Assembly (NCBI GenBank): GCA_026075535.2
Contig: AP026549.1
Location: forward strand, 4,030,001-4,094,000
DNA from: Tricholoma matsutake
Lineage: Eukaryota; Basidiomycota; Agaricomycetes; Agaricales; Tricholomataceae
DNA length: 64,000 bases
Reading direction: 5' to 3'
The notes under the pieces are model-generated. The model was not told where the DNA came from. It did not search any database and was given only the letters and a program-made list of their open reading frames with translations. Position numbers and translations under genes: made by a program. Each line of letters begins with the position of its first letter. The stretch's first letter is position 1. Below, one piece after another: positions 58,721 to 64,000 of this stretch.

Positions 58721-59572
58721 TTAAAAACCCTTGTCCTCGATTGCAGCAAGAGCCCTTGTCCTGTCTTCTTCATTGAGGTCTTTTATGATCACTCAAATCT
58801 TTGAGTAGGCTTCTTCACCTTTCTTCTTTGGGAATGACTGGTTCTCGGCCCTCGCTTCCCCTTTCTTGTGTTTGATTGCTCTGTGTCCAGGTTGGTGGCA
58901 CACAAAGCACAGCCCTTTCTTTATGTGATCGATCCTCTCTTGATTAGAGAGTCAGTTAATTTTGAGTGGGGTTTCCTTTGCTTTGGAGCCTGGAGGCCTC
59001 TTTGCCCAGGTCTCCTGTAGCTTTCCTGTTATTGCTTTTGCTCTCCTCCACTGTCCATCGTACTTGGAGGCAGCATTGATCATCCCTTCTAAGGTTGTGG
59101 GGATCATTTCCATGTTGAATACTCTTTTGAGGAGCTTGGGGTTTAACCCATCCATAAAGAGTTTGATCAGAGTGGTATCGTCGTTGAGTCCTGCCTTCTC
59201 TCGCAGGATTCAGAATTGTGCAATGTAATCCTCCAGGTCCTGTCCCTGCTTCAGTGTCTTCATCTCTGTTCTGGCTCTGCCAGCTTTGTCAATTGGTGTG
59301 AATGCTGACTTGAGTGCTGTCTCAAAGGTCAACCAAGTCCCTAGGTCTTCCTTTTCTGCCCATGTCTGTGCCCAGGGCGTGGCAGTTCCTCCATTCATGA
59401 ATGACAGTGTGAAGATGATCTTCTTCTTGTCGCTGTCATAGATCCCATGGTTCACTCTTAGATAGAGCTTCACTTCTTGTAAGAACTTTGCAGTTCTCAT
59501 TTGGTCCCCTGTGAAGTTGGAGGGGGTTCGTATTCTAATCTCCTTGGTTGATGTGGTGGGTTCGGTAGACAT
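58721..59572 (-). pseudogene. Chr-C gag
   Basis: 283 codons in one frame from ATG 59,572 to TAA 58,721-58,723. N-terminus STEPTTSTKEIRIRTPSNF, then a capsid-like region (FTLSFMNGGTATPWAQTWAE; LMKRVFNMEMIP-like), and a knuckle CFVCHQPGHRAIKH with His in the last position instead of Cys. Stops within are TGA. Chr-B gag is close to identical in layout. Gag and pol are separate ORFs, with an 18-nt gap. Confidence 0.85.
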
Positions 59573-59840
59573 GTTGGTGTTGTCATTAGATAAGGAGAAT
59601 GGGTCTCGTTCTGGAGTTTCTTCTGTCTCAAGGGATCTAAAATCCTCTTCATCAAGGTATCGGAGTTCTTCGTCACTGGTTCTCCTTGAGAACCACTTCT
59701 GTGCTGGTTCCGAGTATTGTACTAGTCAACCCTGGTATATACCACGGGGTTCTTCCTGATGATGATGCTCCTGTTGGAGGTCTGTCTGGGCTTTGTCTGA
59801 AAGATGTTGTGTCTGCACCTAGGTAGGTGGACTTCGTGGA

Positions 59841-59852
59841 TCAGCTTGACCT
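59841..59852 (-). promoter_or_regulatory. Chr-C primer-binding site, self-priming type
   Basis: Two nt inside the 5' LTR, the sense strand reads AGGTCAAGCTGA. This is the exact complement of TCAGCTTGACCT in the sense strand of the LTR (60,159 to 60,148). It does not begin TGG, as a tRNA primer site would. Chr-B has the same pair (21,251-21,262 and 21,557-21,568). Confidence 0.75.
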
Positions 59853-59854
59853 TT

Positions 59855-60503
59855 TGTTAAGACTATAGGTCTTTAACTCAGCCTCGGCTTCATATGTCAC
59901 AGTTGGAGGCTTTCCAACTATATCGGTGTCGCACTAGGAGGCTTTCCTAGTGTATTGGGCTTCTGGCCTTCACTTGGGTACTTCCTCAAGTCATTATGGC
60001 TATCCATACTCAGAGGCTTTCTGAGTAGACCATCGGTTTGTGTATCACAGTTGGAGGCTTTCCAACTGTCGAGTTTGAGTTATCACAGCTAGGGGCTTCC
60101 TAAGCTGTTTGAGTGTCCTGGTTGAGTCTAAGACCGTTGATTGAATCAGGTCAAGCTGAGGAATACAGGCGATATTACTACAGCTTATATATAGTTCAAA
60201 GATACCTATCGTCCAGTTGGAATGCAGGATCATTATCAAGTATAAATAGAAAGAACAATAGAAATGACAGGCCTCCATGAGGCGTCTGATGTCACAGGTC
60301 CAATGTCAAGGATATGCTGCAGCGCAGCATGTCGATCATGAGAGTCCGACGTCCATGTCAAGGGCAGTCATACCACAGCATGTGTGGGTTTGGGTGCATG
60401 GAGTCACCATGTGTCAAAGTGTCTCCCGTCAGAAGTGAGTCAAGTCAAATCAGAAAAATAAAGTGCCCCAGACTCGCGGGTATCGAGAAGTGAAATTGTA
60501 ACA
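59855..60503 (-). repeat. Chr-C 5' LTR with promoter
   Basis: 649 bp on the minus strand. A TATA box (tatatata, 60,186-60,193) lies 27-34 nt upstream of the predicted transcript start at 60,159, the first base of the self-primer complement. U3 would be 60,503-60,160 and R-U5 60,159-59,855. The six GGCTT-loop hairpins (about 59.90-60.11 kb) all fall in the transcribed leader. Confidence 0.8.
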
Positions 60504-60508
60504 CATGC

Positions 60509-60794
60509 TGTGGTGCAGCATGTTGATCATGAGAGTCTGACGTCATGGACCTCATGTCAAGGGGCTGTCATATCACAGCATGTGTGGGAGTGGGTTCAGG
60601 TGCATGGAGTCACCATGCATCAAGGGTGCCTTCCACGGGAAGGGGATTGAATGCATGCAGTCGGCATGTGTCATGCGTGTGTCTGGTGTCAAGGACATGC
60701 CCTAGGCATGAATCATGGAGTGCCTCCTGTCTGGAGGGGATTGTCGGGTCAGTCGGGTCAGTCGGGTCCCATGGTTACAAGAAAAATTGTAACA
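60509..60794 (-). repeat. Chr-D 3' LTR, inner part
   Basis: Continuation of the LTR begun at 52,669, from the Chr-C target site to TGTAACA at 60,794. It contains tandem gtcgggtca units (60.74-60.77 kb) and catgctgtggtgcagcatg. Confidence 0.75.
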
Positions 60795-61301
60795 TTACCA
60801 CCCCATTATGGTCGAAAGTTCCACACTTCGACCCAAGTCTTCATCTCTCCTCTGCAATCTGATTGGGTGTGGTCTGGATATGTGGGTGGTTCAGGGTCAA
60901 GGGGTGCGATGGAGGAATAATTCATGTCCAAACTTGGACTATGATTGGGTTCTTCTAGTTCGTGCTGCCCTTGGCAGTGGTATCAAAGAGTCAGTGGTGT
61001 CATTGGAAGGGGAGGGGTCTGTAGGTTTGTGCAGTGTCAACGGAAATCGTCGTAGTTTTACATGTTTTGCAGATGATTGGTAGTTTATCATCTCTGCAGA
61101 TGGTCGCTAGTTTAACGTCTTTTGCAGACAATCCCTAGTTTAATGTCTTTGTGGACAATTGGTAGTTTAACGTCTTTGCAGACAATTGGTAGTTTAATGT
61201 CTTTGCGGATGATCAGTTTGCACCTAGTTGTGCTCAGTGGTTTGAGGTGTCAATGTGTGGGGGTGTCAGCTGGAACGCAGCAATGTCCCCAGTTCTCCAT
61301 G
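60795..61301 (-). repeat. Chr-D 3' untranslated region with a 27-bp tandem repeat
   Basis: Between LTR and ORF3. From about 61,074 to 61,208 a 27-bp unit (ggtagtttaacgtctttgcagacaatt) is repeated about five times. In one minus-strand frame it reads as a 9-residue repeat KLPIVCKDV, but that frame is not linked to a start. Nothing else is recognised. Confidence 0.6.
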
Positions 61302-61805
61302 TCATCCGAATAAGAGCTGCCTTGCCAGCTCAAATCTGCTTTCTTCATTGTAGTGGGTGTTCCACTGCAGGTCTTTCCACAGTAGTGGGCCAATTCTTAC
61401 TAGTGCTCTTCTGCTGGGGGTCAGACCATCGTGGTTGATAACAAACTCTTCAGGGAAGTAGTCCTCATTGTCTAATTCTCCTTCAAAGCACCATTCCTCG
61501 AATTGTGCTTTCACCCAGGCTAGGTCTGTCTTTGTGCTCCACCATGCATAGAGGCAGCATCTTGGGCAAGTTGAGGATACTCTTCTTATCCAGTTGTCTC
61601 TTGCTAACCAGAATGTGATTCTGTGGGGGCAATCCCACGAGGGTTGTCCTGGCAGTCTGTTTGTTTCTTGGTGACTGGTCAATGGCTCGTTGTCCAGTTG
61701 CCATTTTCGTATTTATCAATGGAGGGGGTGAGGGTGAATGTGAAGGGCATCAACGTTCAATGGGTCTCAGGTTGATTGTTGTCTGGTGGGTATCAGGGGT
61801 GTCAT
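61302..61805 (-). pseudogene. ORF3 of Chr-D
   Basis: 167 codons in one frame from ATG 61,805 to 61,302, starting 37 nt after the pol stop (61,843-61,845). The N-terminus shows ST-stop-DPLNVDALHIHPHPLH, matching FL-stop-DPSNINALHTHLAHDP in Chr-C, with a TGA at the same position in both copies. Two further adjacent stops (TGA TAA) follow the matching segment. The C-terminal part (ITFWLARDNWIRR, CPRCC, LLWKDLQWNTHYNEESRFEL) differs from Chr-C and has no clear zinc knuckle. Function unknown. Confidence 0.55.
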
Positions 61806-61842
61806 TGTGTTGTGTTCAGGAAAGAGGTGTTTTGTGTTCGCG

Positions 61843-63996
61843 TTAGAGGTGGTACCTCTTCCTATATGCCATCAGGATCTCGGGGGCATTCTTCAAGTTC
61901 AATTCAGGTTCCCATGTGTTTTCAGATGTTGGGTAGTCAACCCATTTCACAAGGTAACAGTGTGTCTTGCCATGCTTCTTGTGTGCGATGATCGCTTCCA
62001 CTTCGTATTTGTTTTCTCCTTCCACAAGGTCGTGTGGAGGAGTCAGGAAGTTCTGTCCATGAGTGTCATTCTCATGGTATTGCATGAGTAAAGCTGCATG
62101 GAATACTGGGTGGATCTTCCATCTCGGTGGCAGTTTCAATTGGTAAGTCATTTTTGACAGGGCATCTTCAATCAAGAAGGGCCCTTCTCATTTTGGCACC
62201 AATTTTCTTGTTGGGTAGCCAATCTTTAGGTTCTTGGAGTCGAGCCATACTTGTTCTCCAACTTTGAATGGTTCGTATTGCTCTTTCATTTGGGCAGCCA
62301 TAGCCTGTCTGGCTAGTTCATGTGTGGCAAGAGCTTCCCTTCTTGCAGAGAGAAGTTCTTGGATCCTCTGTTCAGCGGCTGGCACATTCATCTTTTCGTA
62401 GGGGGTGGGGATAGCAGGTGGTTGATATCCCATCATCAAGTAAAATGGCAAATGTTTTACTCTGGAGTGCGTCTTCTGGTTATGTGTGAATTCTGCCATT
62501 GGGAGATAACACTCCCAATCTTTGGGTTTGTTTGAACAGAACATGCGGAGGTAAACCTCTAGCTCTTGGTTTACTCGCTCCATTTCTCCATCGGTCTGGG
62601 GGTGATAGGCAGTGCTCATGGATAGCTTGATCCCGAGCAGTTGTCCGAGTTCTTGGAAGAGTTTGGATGCGAATCGAGGGTCTCTGTCTGAGATGATCCT
62701 TCTGGGGAGTCCAAATCTTGTGTACACATGGCACAGGTAAAGGTCTGCGGCGCCAAGTGCGTCAATCATCTTTGTGCAAGGGATAAAAATTACCCCCTTC
62801 ATAAGACCATGGTCTACCATAACCATGATCAAGTCAAATCCATTTATTACGGGCAGATCCGTAATAAAATCTGTCATCACCAGCTCAAATGGTCTGCTGG
62901 CATCGGACAATATCGGTGTCGGTGGTGGGGTTGTTGGGTGCATGTTGATCTTCATTTGCTGGCACTTTGCACAGCCTTCGATGTACTTCTTTATGAAGTT
63001 GGCCATTCCTGGCCACCAGTAGTCTCATTGGATCAGTTCAATCGTTTGCCATTGTCCAGGGTGCCCTGTTGTGATGCTGTCATGATATTTCTGTATGATC
63101 ACTTGGCAGAGGGTCTCGTCCTGTGGCATGTAGCATCTGTCTTTGAAAAAGAGCAGGCCGTCTTCAAATTTCCAGTCCTCCAATGCAGATTTGATTGGGG
63201 GAGTTCCATTGTTTTTCACGGCTCATAAAGTGTCATTTATGAGGTTGTCCTTCATTATTGCTGAGACCAGGGCTCCCTGGAGCTCAGTGTTGATCGTTTT
63301 CATGAATAGTTCATCTGTGAGGATGGTCTTGTCCTCATTGTCAGTGTCTTCTTTGGCTATGTGATCTGCTCTCCTTGATAGGGCATCAGATTGTACCATC
63401 TGTGATCCTGGTATGTGTGGTAGCTTCAGATCAAATTGTGACAGGTAGATGCTCCATCTAGCCTGTCATCGGTTCAGTTTCTGTGGCTGATGGAAGTATG
63501 TCAGGTTCTTGTGATTGGACAGTACCATCACAGGGAACGGTATCCCCTGTAGGTAGTGTCTCCATGTTTCCAGTGCTCGGATCACTCCCAGCAGTTCCCT
63601 GTCGTATATCTCATAATTTCTTTCCGCTTCATTGGTAGAATGTGAGATGTAACCGCATGGGTGCCAGTCTCTGTTGGCATCCTGTTGTCTGAGTACTGCA
63701 CCTGTCGCAAATTTTGAGGCATCAGATTCCACCACAAATGGTTTTGTTGCGTCTGGCATCAGCAGTACTAGGGCTTCATTGAACTTCCTTTTTAGCGCAT
63801 CAAATGACTGCTGGCAGTCATTCATCCATTCAAATCTCTTGTTCTTCTTCGTCAAATCATTCAGCAGTCTGGCCAGATCTGCGAAGTGTCCGATGAATTG
63901 TCGATAGAAGTTTCCGAATCCTAGGAAGGATCTTACATCCTTCACTGTCTTTGGCATGGGCCAGTCCTTGATCCCAGCCAGTTTTGTGTTGTCCAT
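61843..63996 (-). pseudogene. Chr-D pol: RNase H, integrase, chromodomain (5' part beyond the window)
   Basis: 718 codons in one frame, no frameshift, with four TGA stops. RT/RNase [46 protein letters not shown]. Integrase: HPGQWQTIEL, CAKCQQMK, MTDFITDLPV, SDRDPRFASKLF, YHPQTDGEMERVNQELE, HNQKTHS. IN C-terminus: FKVGEQVWLDSKNL. Chromodomain: YLVKWVDYPTSENTWEPE. The stop in PK-stop-EGPF corresponds to PKREGPF in Chr-C, and that in Q-stop-DYWW to RRDYWW. It is the more intact relative of Chr-C in the integrase region. Confidence 0.9.
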
Positions 63997-64000
63997 TGCA

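Larger units (their letters stand above)
53075..60503 (-). mobile_element. Chr-C: full-length chromovirus with both LTRs and target duplication
   Basis: 7,429 bp. LTRs are 53,075-53,731 and 59,855-60,503, both TGTTAAG...TAACA, flanked by the 5-bp duplication CATGC (53,070-53,074 and 60,504-60,508). By eye the LTRs differ at about two dozen sites, almost all transitions, plus an indel of about 10 bp near 60.35 kb. Order on the minus strand: LTR, self-primer site, gag, pol (protease, linker, RT, RNase H, integrase, chromodomain), ORF3, LTR. It lies inside the LTR of Chr-D, its relative, so it is the younger insertion. Confidence 0.95.

Overview
This window looks like a repeat-rich stretch of a basidiomycete (Agaricomycete-type) nuclear genome. 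Introns are short (47-64 nt, GT..AG, CTAAY-like branch sites). Chromodomain Ty3/Gypsy elements and hAT transposons dominate, and a TET/JBP-type dioxygenase gene is present, a family known to be expanded in these fungi. The species cannot be named from sequence alone. I name the Gypsy copies Gyp-1 to Gyp-4 and the related chromovirus copies Chr-A to Chr-D.

Layout: 0-4.2 kb holds a divergent pair of decayed host-like genes, one with a Zn2Cys6-like cluster. 4.2-6 kb is repeats plus an exon fragment. 6.0-9.8 kb is Gyp-1 (minus), butted against a gag in the opposite orientation (9.8-10.5 kb). 10.9-11.8 kb is the 3' half of a triose-phosphate/nucleotide-sugar transporter gene, cut by a hAT-derived end (11.8-12.9 kb). 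13.0-23.4 kb is a nest: Chr-A (plus) is split inside its chromodomain by a hAT element (16,394-22,914, 8-bp target duplication), whose transposase is in turn cut by truncated Chr-B (minus). 23.4-25.2 kb holds minisatellites and a hAT MITE. 25.3-26.5 kb is the TET/JBP gene (minus). 26.9-28.2 kb has unassigned plus-strand exons. 28.8-33.2 kb is a large uncharacterised fungal gene (minus) with a hAT element in one exon. 33.3-35.1 kb is a further terminal-inverted-repeat element carrying two tRNA-like promoters. 35.1-40.8 kb is Gyp-2 (plus), containing a solo LTR and a hAT element. 40.8-41.9 kb is the 3' end of Gyp-3. 42.0-44.2 kb is an uncharacterised decayed gene (minus). 44.5-51.0 kb is Gyp-4 (minus), abutted by a 443-bp palindromic hAT MITE. 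51.7-52.6 kb is a possible hAT transposase N-terminus. 52.7-64.0 kb is Chr-D (minus), whose 3' LTR is interrupted by the full-length element Chr-C (53,075-60,503; target duplication CATGC).

The most interesting observations concern the Chr-A/B/C/D lineage. Its 5' leader is complementary to the primer site (12 nt), with a TATA box about 30 nt upstream, which implies Tf1-like self-priming. The transcribed part of the LTR is an array of small hairpins with different stems but a constant GGCTT loop. A previously unremarked third ORF follows pol by 30-50 nt in three copies, ending in two zinc knuckles in one of them.

Decay is unusually uniform. Long frames are intact except for stops that are nearly all TGA, at positions where paralogous copies have arginine. 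This is the pattern expected from CGA to TGA change at methylated CpG, and a TET/JBP gene lies in the same window.
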